Part shown: piece after piece, positions 29,014 through 37,918 of the stretch
Numbering within the stretch: the stretch's first letter is position 1
Layout of the letters: each line of letters starts with the position of its first letter
Source of the DNA: JBEISR01 sp044337705
Lineage (GTDB): Bacteria; Planctomycetota; Planctomycetia; Pirellulales; Pirellulaceae
NCBI GenBank assembly: GCA_044337705.1
Contig: JBIINB010000005.1
Location: 14,092 to 78,091, forward strand
Reading direction: 5' to 3'
Length of the DNA stretch: 64,000 bases
Notes under the pieces: generated by a model
Told to the model about the DNA's origin: nothing
Seen by the model: only the letters and a program-made list of their open reading frames with translations
The model's database searches: none
Position numbers and translations under genes: made by a program

Positions 29014-30018
29014 ATGTCCAAAGGAGATGCACAAGCCTGGCGAGATTCTCGCCTTCCCGACGATTTCTTTCGAACGTCCACGCCTGCCAGCCCTTCTGGA
29101 GACGAGTCGATCGACCAAAGCTCCCCCAGACGCCAGCCGTGGCGATTATGGCTTTTTTTGCTGACTCTGCTGTCTCTTTTCTGGACCGGTATCACCGCCT
29201 GGTCACCGCTGGTTGCTCTGGAAGAGGTATTCAGCAACCAATCTTGGATGGTTGTCCGACGGATGGCACTTGCCAACTGGGTGTCGGCAGCAATTTTTGC
29301 CTGCAGCCTTCTGGCTATCCTGACTGCCCACGAATTAGGCCATTACTTCATGGCAAGGTACTACCGCGTCCGTGCAACCCCTCCCATCTTCATCCCATTT
29401 CCGTTCATGCCCTTCGGAACTTTGGGTGCCGTGATCGCAATGGATGGAAGACAGGCTAATCGCAAAGAAATCTTCGATATCGGCTTGGCCGGTCCGCTGG
29501 CCGGACTGGCGCTCATCGTGCCCATCCTAATCCTCGGCATGCTCACCCAATTCGCCCCTGGCTTCGTTCCGCAAGCCTCCTTCCAACTCGGGCAACCTCT
29601 CCTGGTTCAGTGGGCGGCTCAATGGCTGAACCCCGCAGTCGTTGCCAATCGCGCCGGCATTCCGAACACGGAACTCAATCCATTCCTGATGGCCGCCTGG
29701 ACAGGCCTTTTGGTGACAGGTTTGAACATGATTCCAATGAGCCAACTGGATGGAGGCCATGTGATTTTTGGCTTGTTGGGGCGGAGGAGCAAATGGTTCG
29801 CCTACGGAGCGTACGCCGCCTGCGTGTCCTACCTCATCTGGACACGGCAGCCTATGTTCGTCCTCATGCTGTTGCTCATCCTGGCCATCGGAATCAAACA
29901 TCCACCCAGCCGCGATGATACGACTCCCCTGGGCTGGTTCCGACAATGCCTCGGGTGGTGCTGCCTGGTGCTCCCTTTGCTTTGCGTGCCGGCAGTTCCC
30001 CTGGAAGTTCTGCTGTGA
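29014..30018 (+). CDS. Site-2 protease family membrane metalloprotease (M50)
   Basis: 334 residues from ATG 29014 (GAGG 6 bases upstream). A soluble N-terminal tail of about 45 residues is followed by membrane helices. HELGHYFMARYY at residues 106-117 is the zinc-binding HExxH; NMIPMSQLDGGHVIFGLLG (about residues 236-254) is the second motif with the third zinc ligand Asp in LDGG. MDGRQANRKEIFDIGLAGPLAGL between them is typical of the M50 subgroup with a GPLAG loop. Such proteases cut membrane-bound substrates within the bilayer. No PDZ domain is present. The substrate is unknown; a stress-signalling role is inference only. Confidence 0.93.
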   Translation: MSKGDAQAWRDSRLPDDFFRTSTPASPSGDESIDQSSPRRQPWRLWLFLLTLLSLFWTGITAWSPLVALEEVFSNQSWMVVRRMALANWVSAAIFACSLLAILTAHELGHYFMARYYRVRATPPIFIPFPFMPFGTLGAVIAMDGRQANRKEIFDIGLAGPLAGLALIVPILILGMLTQFAPGFVPQASFQLGQPLLVQWAAQWLNPAVVANRAGIPNTELNPFLMAAWTGLLVTGLNMIPMSQLDGGHVIFGLLGRRSKWFAYGAYAACVSYLIWTRQPMFVLMLLLILAIGIKHPPSRDDTTPLGWFRQCLGWCCLVLPLLCVPAVPLEVLL

Positions 30019-30030
30019 TTGGGATCACAG
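30013..30030 (+). terminator. Small hairpin at the end of the M50 gene
   Basis: Perfect 7-base stem CTGTGAT/ATCACAG around a TGGG loop, including the stop codon. There is no T tract after it, so it may be only a weak terminator or a chance palindrome. Confidence 0.3.
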
Positions 30031-30043
30031 ATTGCGAAACTCT

Positions 30044-30218
30044 CCACCGACTGGTGGCGGTGGCAACAAAGAACTGGACAGCTCGCTTACGGTAGCCACC
30101 ATCGCTAGGTGGTATGTCATCCCGATGAAGCGTAAGGCATGGCTCTCCACCAACTAGTGGTTATGGCTGCATAGAGCTGTGTCGGTCGCTTGCGTTAGCC
30201 ACCATCGCTAGGCGATAG
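30044..30218. repeat. Degenerate copies of the composite hairpin repeat
   Basis: Hairpin-2-like element at 30044-30063, hairpin-1-like CCACCATCGCTAGGTGG at 30096, hairpin-2-like CCACCAACTAGTGGTTATGG at 30147 (51 bases later, close to the 50-base spacing in intact copies), and another hairpin-1-like copy at 30199. Arms are partly decayed. It lies between two convergent genes, as does the intact copy near 58.4 kb. Confidence 0.65.
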
Positions 30219-30288
30219 GAGTTTCCAGCACCACACCGGACCAACGGTGGATGTTCTCTTCGCCCCCTCAGTCGAGCAGCATCCTGCC

Positions 30289-31521
30289 CTACCAACGATC
30301 CTGGGAACCAGAAAGTTGCTGCTCCATCGAATCGGCTTGCCAAGCCAGTGAGGCAATGGTTTCCAGAAGCTGGTTGACGGTCAATGAGCCAAGGGTCAAG
30401 TTCGATCGAATCACCAATAGTTCGGAAGATCCCGTTTGCATCAGCGAGAAGCCGCCATGCAACAGGTGCTGATTCATTCGAAGCATCGTTGCCGCATTGG
30501 AGGGATTCATCGGACCGCAGACAGTCCAAAGCCCCACGTACTCGTCGCCCTGATCGCTCTTAAGTCCAAAGTCCACTTTGACCTGCTGCCGACGAAACTG
30601 CCCCAGGGGAACATTCACCAAAAGATCATGGCCATTGCTGTTGACTTTCCAGCCGCGTTCGATCGCTGCCCTCTCAAGAAAACTTGTCGCCTGCTGGAGA
30701 CTCAGGTTGGGATCGTTCAGCGAATCCACCGCCGACTCTTTCGTCGCCCTTCCTGGTTCTTGAGCAGCCGCCTTCGACACATCCGGAAATTCGACAGGAG
30801 ACCGACGCTCCGGTTGCGACGGCATACGCCCCCCCATCCGCTCAGACATCTTCGCATCAATCGCCCGCTCCACCTCCTCAGGTGGCGTGATACTGGAGAT
30901 GACAAACTGAACCAGCTCCAAGCCATAACGAGAAAACTCACCTGCTAATTTCACCCGCGCTGCCGCCGCCACTTCGTCAAACTTTTCCGGAAGCTGCAGC
31001 AAAGGGACGTTGGCTGTAGAGAGGAAATCGGTCAGCCCAGAGACAACCGAGTCCCGGAGGAAATCGTTGATCTCTTGCGTTGTGATCTTCCCCTGGGTTC
31101 CAACTAGGCTGTTAACTAAAAGGGATGCGTCCGACACCCGATAAGCAAACTTGCCGAAGCCTCTAAGACGAACGGCGCCAAAGTCGGGATCCCGGATCAT
31201 GATCGGCTGTCGTGTTCCCCAACGCTGATCATGAAAAATCTGTTTGGCCACGAAGTAGACGCAAGCCTGAAATGGAGACTTCTCCCAGGGTGCATTGAGC
31301 ATCTTAGAGAGGATGGGAATGTTGGAGGTAGTCAGACGGTGCACGCCCGGCCCAAAGCGATCCATCGCCTTTCCCTCGCGGAAGAATATCGCTTCTTGAT
31401 TCTGCTGCACAACCAACTGAGCCCCATAAACGATCGCCGCCGTCCCACTCTCGGGCATGCGAGCCACCAACGCCTGATTGCTGGGGTCGTTGAAATCGAT
31501 CACTTCCAGTCGCAATACCAT
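30289..31521 (-). CDS. SPFH domain protein, virion-core-like (YdjI type)
   Basis: 410 residues from ATG 31521, chosen because GAGAGGG sits 7 bases upstream; longer starts at 31527 and 31596 lie in the same frame. Early residues MVLRLEVIDFNDPSNQALVARMP and AAIVYGAQLVVQQNQEAIFFREGKAMDRFGPGVHRLTTSNIP are typical of SPFH (stomatin/prohibitin-like) proteins of this subgroup. The SPFH core continues to about residue 260 with ITTQEINDFLRDSVVSGL and YGLELVQFVISSITPPEEV. After a low-complexity linker (about 260-300) there is an extra alpha/beta C-terminal domain of about 110 residues (SFLERAAIERGW to ETIASLAWQADSMEQQL) that I do not recognise. No membrane anchor is evident. The partner gene ends 32 bases upstream. 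Confidence 0.88.
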   Translation of the reverse strand: MVLRLEVIDFNDPSNQALVARMPESGTAAIVYGAQLVVQQNQEAIFFREGKAMDRFGPGVHRLTTSNIPILSKMLNAPWEKSPFQACVYFVAKQIFHDQRWGTRQPIMIRDPDFGAVRLRGFGKFAYRVSDASLLVNSLVGTQGKITTQEINDFLRDSVVSGLTDFLSTANVPLLQLPEKFDEVAAAARVKLAGEFSRYGLELVQFVISSITPPEEVERAIDAKMSERMGGRMPSQPERRSPVEFPDVSKAAAQEPGRATKESAVDSLNDPNLSLQQATSFLERAAIERGWKVNSNGHDLLVNVPLGQFRRQQVKVDFGLKSDQGDEYVGLWTVCGPMNPSNAATMLRMNQHLLHGGFSLMQTGSSELLVIRSNLTLGSLTVNQLLETIASLAWQADSMEQQLSGSQDRW

Positions 31522-31553
31522 AGCCATTCCCTCTCTTGACAGTGGCGTTTGCC

Positions 31554-32039
31554 CTAACGTCCCAGTTCCGCCAGCAATTGCCGTCTCTTTGTCCAACGCT
31601 CTTCAATCCGTCCAACCAAGATATTGCACTCCGCCCAGTTGATGGACGATGGATCGGTCTTGATCAACTCGGTCTGCAACTGGTCGATCAACAGAATGGT
31701 ATCCCCGTCCCACTGACTCAGTTGCAGAGCCTCTTTGTCCCCCACCTTCCGGGAATTCCAAAGACTCGCTTCTGCTACAGGGATGGAACGCCAAAGTTCC
31801 TGCCTGGCATCCAGCTTCAATCGCAACTCCTCCAGAGGCCGAATCTGCTCCCACTTGCCTCCCTGCAAAAGCTTTTCGGAATGCTGGTGCAGAAGGTTTT
31901 TGCATTCCTGGAGACGACGCACCAGGTAATCACGCGTCAATTGATCATCCTGTTGCCTTTGACGCGCATTCTTGTACCCCGAATATCCAGGGATCAATCG
32001 TGCCAGCAAGTCGGTAACCTGATTCGACGAATCGCTCAT
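31554..32039 (-). CDS. Small helical protein paired with the SPFH gene
   Basis: 161 residues from ATG 32039; the frame is open further upstream but those residues are unlike a protein start. The sequence is charged and helical (RQRQQDDQLTRDYLVRRLQECKNLL, EKLLQGGKWEQIRPLEELRLKL), probably with a coiled coil at about residues 25-60. No signal peptide or membrane helix. I do not recognise a named family. Its close position just before the SPFH gene on the same strand makes it the likely partner or regulator of that protein. Confidence 0.7.
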   Translation of the reverse strand: MSDSSNQVTDLLARLIPGYSGYKNARQRQQDDQLTRDYLVRRLQECKNLLHQHSEKLLQGGKWEQIRPLEELRLKLDARQELWRSIPVAEASLWNSRKVGDKEALQLSQWDGDTILLIDQLQTELIKTDPSSINWAECNILVGRIEERWTKRRQLLAELGR

Positions 32040-32359
32040 TGCGAAAACTCGAGAAGAAGGAGACATCTGCCAATGTCGATACCGGACCGGCCATGGCTTC
32101 ATCTACGACCGGATTCCAATAGGCCAGCATCAACCAACCGATCGCGGAATCCCCATTGTCAACGCAAACCAGCCATCAGGAAAGAGGGCGTATCCCCGGC
32201 CAATTCACTTTCCCTGGAATGCCCATGCCGCCGAGTGGACTAGTATGGCAAACAACCACCAAGCAATCACCATCTGTCGACGGCGGCTACCTACAGACAT
32301 CTTCCAGGGACGGGCAAGCGCGCCCGCATCGCTAAGCACCAACTGCTATCGGTTCCCCG
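32040..32359. other. Intergenic stretch after the FAAL-oxoamine synthase gene
   Basis: 320 bases on the 3' side of the large fusion gene and the promoter side of the SPFH pair. Contains GC-rich inverted sequence GGGACGGGCAAGCGCGCCCG but no T tract. No gene recognised. Confidence 0.35.
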
Positions 32360-35300
32360 TCAGCCAAACAGCTCGGGTGCGATATCCTGCAGGTGATCAG
32401 CTGCCTTATGCACCGCATAACGGATCTGATCGTGGTTGTGTGTGCAGTTGATGAAGAAACGGAGTCTCGCTGCCGATTCCTCCACTGCCGGATACAGAAT
32501 CGGTTGTACATTCACTCCTGATTCAAACATCCTGCGGGACAGCTTAAGAGCCAGCAACGAGTTACCGGTGATCACCGGCACTACGGGTGTATCCTGGCTA
32601 GCGCCGGTATTCAGACCCCTTCGACGCGCTTCGTTCAGGAACAGAGCTGCGTTTTCCCGGAGTTTTGTCACTCGTTGAGGTTCATCGTGAAGAACTCGAA
32701 GGCTTTCCAATGCCGCCGCAGCGTTTGGTGGGCTTAGGCCAACGCTGAAAACGAATCCGGGCGTGGTGTATTTGAGCAGTTCGATCAGTTCACGACGAGC
32801 GGCAATGTAACCACCGCAGCTACCGAATGACTTGCTGAGCGTTCCCATCCAGATGTCGACATCAGTGGGGTCGACGCCAAAGTGCTCGGAAATCCCGCGG
32901 CCGGTTTTCCCCATGGTTCCAATCGAATGGGCCTCATCTACCATCAGCCAGGCATGATGCTTCTTCACCACTTCGACGAAGCGGGGTAGATCAGGGTAGT
33001 CGCCGTCCATGCTGTACACGCCTTCGACGATCACCAGAACGCGTCGATGCTTGCGCCGAAGTTGCTCCAGCATTCCTTCCAGAGCTTGCCAGTCATTGTG
33101 CGGGAAAGGCCGACGTCGAGCACCACTGAGAATCGCCCCTTGCACGATGCTGTTATGCGATAGTGCATCGTGAAGGATAAGATCCCCTGGGCCGACAATA
33201 TGGCCGATCACGGATTCATTGGTGGCATGACCGCCCACCAGGACAATGGCATCTTCAACTCCAATCCATCTTGCGATCGACTGTTCCAACGTGCGATGCA
33301 AGTCCTTCTCGCCGCTAACCAGGCGCGAGGCAGAAACACTAGTTCCATACTTCCTGGCCGCCGCCGCAACCGACTCGGTCACCCGCGGGTCGCCGCTCAT
33401 CCCAAGATAGTTGTAGCTGGCGAAGCTCAACAGCTCACGCCCCGCGATGATTGTCGTATCGCGAGTCAGCCCCTCATGGACCGAGAAATAGGGATTCGGG
33501 AGCCCGGACATCTCAAACTGAGCCATTGTCTGCTTGAGCCGTTTGTATTCAGGAAGCTGGTCGAATCGGTAGTCCTCCGCCACCATTTCATGACCAACCG
33601 CTTCTTCGTTCGACTCATCGAACGACATATCCACCCGCATCCGGTGTTTGCCAAAGTGCTGGACAAGCGCGTCGGCCACTTCGCGAACGGTTTCGATCTC
33701 CTGTAGCACCTCTTCTGGGAAGCGTCCTCCGAAGGCGTTCTCCAGCGTGTGGGCAATCTGCAGACGCTCGATGCTGTCCAGCCCAAGATCCAGGACAATG
33801 TTGGTGTCCAGATCGAGTTGCTTGGCGCGTTCCTGAGCGACCGCACGGATGGCTCGCTTTACCAATTCGACGACTTCCGGATCAGGATCCCGCTGTTTCT
33901 TGCCAACCACGCGTCGCCTTGCATCATCACCAGCCGATGGCCTGGTCTCCATGGTGGATGCAGCGATCATCGGTGCAGCTTCTTCAAAGCCCTGATCCCA
34001 GCTTTCCCACTTCGCCACCACCCGCAGATTCCCCTCCTGGTAATCCCGCAAGCAGGCATGCCGCTGGATTTTGCCACTGGAGGTTTTGGGTAGCGAACCA
34101 TATCGAACCAAATAGACGGCATCGGGAGGCAACTCGTGAATCTGTGTCACCACCCGGCGTATCGTTTGAATCACCGGTTCCCAATCGTCTTCCAGGCTCC
34201 GTTGAACTTCGACGGCAAGAATCAACTTTTCACGAGCGCCCGACACATCTGCAAATGCTGCGGCCGCACAGGATGGAATCGATTCATGACACTCCTCCAC
34301 CGTCAATTCAATGTCCTGCGGGTAGCGATTGACGCCGCGCACAATGATCAGATCCTTGACGCGACCTGCGATGAACAACTGATCCTTGTGAAAAAACCCG
34401 AGATCACCGGTTCGAAGGAAAGGACCTTCCTGCTCAACGGTATAGGCATGGAACGTCTCCTTTGTCTCGGCTGGCTTGTCCCAGTACCCGTCTCCGACAC
34501 TTGGTGACTGGATCCATACTTCGCCAATAGCCCCCGGCGAAGCAATCTTCAAGGTCTTCGGATCGACAATCTCAACTCGCTCGCCCGGCAAAATCGCGCC
34601 GCAACCCGTTAGAGCCCTTGCCTCAGGATGCGATGGTTCCACAACCACCACCTTGCGAGCGTCCAGTTGTCGCGAATGGAAATACTGAATGACCGGACGG
34701 GTCTCTTTGGGGCCCCCGCTGACAATCAGAGTAGTTTCTGCCATCCCATAGCAAGGCAGATGGGCTGCATGTTTGAATCCAACCCGAGCGAACTTCTCGG
34801 AGAATTGCTCCAAAGTCGATGCCCGCACCGGCTCGGCCCCATTGAACGCCACCCGCCAACTTTTCAGATCCAGCCCTTCCATCTCCTCGTCAGTGACTTT
34901 GTCGACGCAAAGTTGGTAAGCGAAGTTCGGGCCCCCGGAGACATTGACTTGGTAACGAGTTATCGTGCGCAGCCAACGTACAGGGTTCTGAAGGAAAGCC
35001 ATGGGGCTCATCAGCACGCACGGCCTACCGACAAAAAGGGGCGCCAGAATGCCACCCACCAGCCCCATGTCGTGATAGGCCGGAAGCCAACTGCATCCAA
35101 CTAACTCGGTGTTCAAGTCGAATGCCACTCCAATCAGCTCGCAGTTGCGAATCAAACTGGTGTGGCTGAGCACCACCCCTTTCGGAGTTCCTGTAGATCC
35201 TGAAGTGTATTGCAGCACCGCAGGAAACCGAGTATCCACAGGGACCTCCTGGAATCGCAGCGCAATCTGCCGGTCCACTTTCTCCGTGGCGATTAACTTC

Positions 35301-35788
35301 ACCTCTGCCATCTGCCCAGGTAGCTGGCTCTCCCCTTCCACCTGCTTGCGCACAGCTTCCACCGTCAGGGCAAAGCGTGCCGAACAATCGTCGGCAATAC
35401 CGGTAAGGCGAGCCCCTTTTCGGTTGCGCCGCGGTGGGAAAGCTGGGACGGCGGTGCATCCAGCGTACAGAGTGCCAAAAAACCCTGTCACGAACTCCAG
35501 GCAGGGAGGGTAGATCAATAAACCACGCTCGCCAACTTTAGCGTGCTGCAAAATCTCCACAGCAACCGCACGAGCCGCCTGGTCCAACTCCGCAAATGTG
35601 ATCTGCTGGTCCGGACCACCTTCCCCGTCAGTGAAGTAATAGGCAACCGCATCCGGAGTGAGCCTTGCCCAATAACGCAAGCAATCGACCAAATGACTGC
35701 GCGGTGGATCGAAGGGTGACACTATCGGATGAACGTCAAGCACGGAAGATCCTTGATCAATCAAGTCTGGCGCTGGTTTCTTCAGCAT
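32360..35788 (-). CDS. Trifunctional fusion: fatty acyl-AMP ligase, acyl carrier domain, alpha-oxoamine synthase
   Basis: 1142 residues in one frame. Residues about 30-600 form a fatty acyl-AMP ligase: A3 loop YTSGSTGTPKG (194-204), WLPAYHDMGLVGG (from 234, the FAAL hallmark), YGMAETTL (from 347), and FIAGRVKDLIIVRGVNRYPQD. An acyl carrier domain follows with DLGLDSIERL; serine 672 is the expected phosphopantetheine site. Residues about 750-1142 are a PLP-dependent alpha-oxoamine synthase: YNYLGMSGDPRV, VDEAHSIGTMGKTGRG, and GTLSKSFGSCGGY with the Schiff-base lysine at about 986. Established: FAALs load fatty acids as adenylates onto carrier domains; oxoamine synthases condense an acyl thioester with an amino acid and release CO2. 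Inference: this protein activates a fatty acid, loads it on its own carrier, and makes a long-chain alpha-aminoketone, as serine palmitoyltransferase or prodigiosin PigH do. The amino acid and final product are unknown. No other sphingolipid or pigment gene is adjacent. Confidence 0.93.
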   Translation of the reverse strand: MLKKPAPDLIDQGSSVLDVHPIVSPFDPPRSHLVDCLRYWARLTPDAVAYYFTDGEGGPDQQITFAELDQAARAVAVEILQHAKVGERGLLIYPPCLEFVTGFFGTLYAGCTAVPAFPPRRNRKGARLTGIADDCSARFALTVEAVRKQVEGESQLPGQMAEVKLIATEKVDRQIALRFQEVPVDTRFPAVLQYTSGSTGTPKGVVLSHTSLIRNCELIGVAFDLNTELVGCSWLPAYHDMGLVGGILAPLFVGRPCVLMSPMAFLQNPVRWLRTITRYQVNVSGGPNFAYQLCVDKVTDEEMEGLDLKSWRVAFNGAEPVRASTLEQFSEKFARVGFKHAAHLPCYGMAETTLIVSGGPKETRPVIQYFHSRQLDARKVVVVEPSHPEARALTGCGAILPGERVEIVDPKTLKIASPGAIGEVWIQSPSVGDGYWDKPAETKETFHAYTVEQEGPFLRTGDLGFFHKDQLFIAGRVKDLIIVRGVNRYPQDIELTVEECHESIPSCAAAAFADVSGAREKLILAVEVQRSLEDDWEPVIQTIRRVVTQIHELPPDAVYLVRYGSLPKTSSGKIQRHACLRDYQEGNLRVVAKWESWDQGFEEAAPMIAASTMETRPSAGDDARRRVVGKKQRDPDPEVVELVKRAIRAVAQERAKQLDLDTNIVLDLGLDSIERLQIAHTLENAFGGRFPEEVLQEIETVREVADALVQHFGKHRMRVDMSFDESNEEAVGHEMVAEDYRFDQLPEYKRLKQTMAQFEMSGLPNPYFSVHEGLTRDTTIIAGRELLSFASYNYLGMSGDPRVTESVAAAARKYGTSVSASRLVSGEKDLHRTLEQSIARWIGVEDAIVLVGGHATNESVIGHIVGPGDLILHDALSHNSIVQGAILSGARRRPFPHNDWQALEGMLEQLRRKHRRVLVIVEGVYSMDGDYPDLPRFVEVVKKHHAWLMVDEAHSIGTMGKTGRGISEHFGVDPTDVDIWMGTLSKSFGSCGGYIAARRELIELLKYTTPGFVFSVGLSPPNAAAALESLRVLHDEPQRVTKLRENAALFLNEARRRGLNTGASQDTPVVPVITGNSLLALKLSRRMFESGVNVQPILYPAVEESAARLRFFINCTHNHDQIRYAVHKAADHLQDIAPELFG

Positions 35789-36281
35789 GCAAAACCCCCT
35801 GCCGCCATCACCGTTAAAGGTAGCACATTCCCCTTCCGCGTCCAGCAGAACCCACCACTTCAGGTGGATCCCCTGGGGCCGCTCGACTCTCTTCTCTAAA
35901 CATCGTCATCTGAACCACGATGGTGCAATGGGAAACCGCAAGCCAAAAAAGATCCCAACAGAACGATCCGTTTAGGAAAGACAAGTTATTTGGGGAAGAG
36001 CCAGAAATGGAGCTGGGCAACCATGGCTTATTGCAGGCACCTTGCCGATTTCCCCCCTAAAGATGAATTGGAACCGCTGATAGATTTCATTCGATCGCCG
36101 CAATTACACCCCCCAGGGATACGTTCTTTGGAGGGGGTGTTAATATCAGTTCGTGCTTTCCTAAATTCCTCCAAAAAAGCATTTGGAAGCCAAGAACTGC
36201 GTCGATCGATGAAATCCCCGATCAGCGATAGCTTGGAAATTCCAGCTTCGGCGACGATAGCGATGGACAGGTCAGTGGACC
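35789..36281. other. Intergenic region with an imperfect GC-rich hairpin
   Basis: About 490 bases. Contains ACACCCCC (36106-36113) and GGGGGTGT (36133-36140) with an inner CCA/TGG pair, a strong imperfect hairpin about 140 bases beyond the kdgK stop (minus strand). The following bases are not T-rich, so it is not a textbook terminator. Promoter for the upstream-reading fusion gene must lie near 35800-35900. No convincing gene on either strand. Confidence 0.4.
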
Positions 36282-37268
36282 TTAACGCCGGACTTCGCTT
36301 CCCCAATGGCCCCCCCAGGCACGCTCGAGTTCGTCTGGATTGATCCAGGCGATGTCACCGGGAATGGAATATTTGAATGCGGCAACTAGGTTTCCCCACG
36401 CTAGTTGGTCTTGAAAGCTGTCCCCTCGCAACCAACCATGCATGCAACCGGCGCTGAAGGCATCGCCACCGCCCAATCGATCGACAACGGGGACGGGCCG
36501 AGTTCCGACATGCACAGCCTCCTGATCCCCGGCGGCCCAGCCGATCGCCCCCTGCTCACCCAGCGTCATCACGATGGTTGCATGGGGAGCCAGGTTTCGA
36601 ATCGCCTTCAGGGCCTCGCCATGTTCGGCACTTTCGGGCACACCGAACAGTGCATCTGCGTCCCTTCTAGCGATGAAAATCTGGTCACACGATGGAAACG
36701 CTTCCAAGCATGCAGCACCTGCCTGCTTTGCAGACCATAGCTTGGAGCGAAAGTTCACATCCAGGCTAGTTCGGGCACCTCCCTTTTTCCCCCAATCCAG
36801 CAGCACCATGGTGGCCTGCCGGCACGATTCGCTCAGCCCTAGCGTGATGCCGGTGGTATGCAACCATCTTGGAGAGGTCATGTCGCCCAAAGCTTGAAGC
36901 AACTGTTCTGGCGTGACGCGTGCCATCGCCGAATCGCGACGATCGTAGTGCACTTGGCTTCCGCGCGGCGCGCCTGCCGGCTCATAAAAATACAAACCGA
37001 CTCGATCTTCAATCGTCCAGATGAGATGGGAGGTATCGACGCGATGCATCGCTAGCTCTTGCTCCACCCAACGACCGATCGGGGAGTCGGTCATGCGACT
37101 CATCCATGCCGTGGAGTGCCCTAACCTGGAGAGCGTCGCGGCTGTGTTCGATTCACTTCCACCAGCGTGCAGTTCCAGCATCTTTGCTTGCGTCAATCGC
37201 TTGCCTTCGGGAGGGGACAACCGAATCATCGTCTCTCCCCAGGCGATCAAGTCGTACGGTCTGCTCAT
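36282..37268 (-). CDS. kdgK: 2-dehydro-3-deoxygluconokinase (PfkB family)
   Basis: 328 residues. PfkB-type sugar kinase: N-terminal GGSESNTAATLSRLG (about residues 32-46) and C-terminal DRLGGGDAFSAGCMHGWLRG (about 262-281), which holds the catalytic Asp in GGGDAF. Opening MSRPYDLIAWGETMIRLSPPEG resembles KDG kinases. It phosphorylates 2-keto-3-deoxygluconate to KDPG, the substrate of the aldolase encoded immediately upstream. The start overlaps the eda stop by 4 bases (ATGA). The sugar specificity follows from context; PfkB kinases of other sugars look alike. Confidence 0.9.
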   Translation of the reverse strand: MSRPYDLIAWGETMIRLSPPEGKRLTQAKMLELHAGGSESNTAATLSRLGHSTAWMSRMTDSPIGRWVEQELAMHRVDTSHLIWTIEDRVGLYFYEPAGAPRGSQVHYDRRDSAMARVTPEQLLQALGDMTSPRWLHTTGITLGLSESCRQATMVLLDWGKKGGARTSLDVNFRSKLWSAKQAGAACLEAFPSCDQIFIARRDADALFGVPESAEHGEALKAIRNLAPHATIVMTLGEQGAIGWAAGDQEAVHVGTRPVPVVDRLGGGDAFSAGCMHGWLRGDSFQDQLAWGNLVAAFKYSIPGDIAWINPDELERAWGGHWGSEVRR

Positions 37269-37918
37269 CGCGATTCCTTGGTTGCCGCTACAAATCGAGC
37301 CGCTGCTTCAGCAATGCCATGCCAATCCTGTTTCCGAAGCGCATTGCGATCGATCAGCGCCGAGCCGACTCCCACCGCCGAGGCTCCTGCCGCAAGATAA
37401 TCGGCTGCATTTCCGACATGAATACCACCTGTGGGCACCAGCTTTAGATAGGGGAGCGGTGCCAGCACCTCACGAATCCCCTCCGGCCCAATCCATCGTG
37501 CAGGGAAGCACTTGACCCATGTGGCTCCAGCATCCCAAGCCTGCTGCATTTCGGTGGGTGTCAGTGCTCCGGGAAGAATAGGGATCGCCTGCCTGACAGC
37601 CGATTCGATGACCCTTGGCAGCACGATGGGGGACACTAGGAACTGTGCCCCCGATTCGATCGCCAAAGCTGCCTCCTGGTCGTTTCGGACACTGCCAATC
37701 CCGATAGCGCAATCCCCGTTCCGGAACGCGGGAATCATCTGCAATAAATGACGCACCACGGCTGGCGACTGTGGATTGGTCATCGTCAATTCGACTGCTC
37801 GCACCCCCCCATCCAGCAGCGCGCGCACCAACGATTCCGCCTGCTCCAAATCATCCAGCCTCAAAATAGCGATCAGCTTTCCGTCTTCCACCGCGCGTCG
37901 CACCGCATCGGCCATCAT
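37265..37918 (-). CDS. eda: KDPG/KHG aldolase
   Basis: 217 residues. Class I aldolase of the Eda family: ELTMTNPQSPAVV, GIGSVRNDQEAALAIESGAQFLVSP, ILPGALTPTEMQQAWDAGATWVKCFPA (lysine of the Schiff base in VKCFPA, about residue 138), and LVPTGGIHVGNAADYLAAGASAVGVGSAL. It splits KDPG into pyruvate and glyceraldehyde 3-phosphate. Start ATG 37918 with GGAG 6 bases upstream; a second ATG follows directly. It overlaps hisA by 4 bases and kdgK by 4 bases, so all three are translationally coupled. Confidence 0.95.
   Translation of the reverse strand: MMADAVRRAVEDGKLIAILRLDDLEQAESLVRALLDGGVRAVELTMTNPQSPAVVRHLLQMIPAFRNGDCAIGIGSVRNDQEAALAIESGAQFLVSPIVLPRVIESAVRQAIPILPGALTPTEMQQAWDAGATWVKCFPARWIGPEGIREVLAPLPYLKLVPTGGIHVGNAADYLAAGASAVGVGSALIDRNALRKQDWHGIAEAAARFVAATKESR

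Noticed and set aside
35990..36343. 117-codon plus frame upstream-overlapping kdgK
   Set aside because: Overlaps the kdgK 3' end antisense and has no recognised motif.
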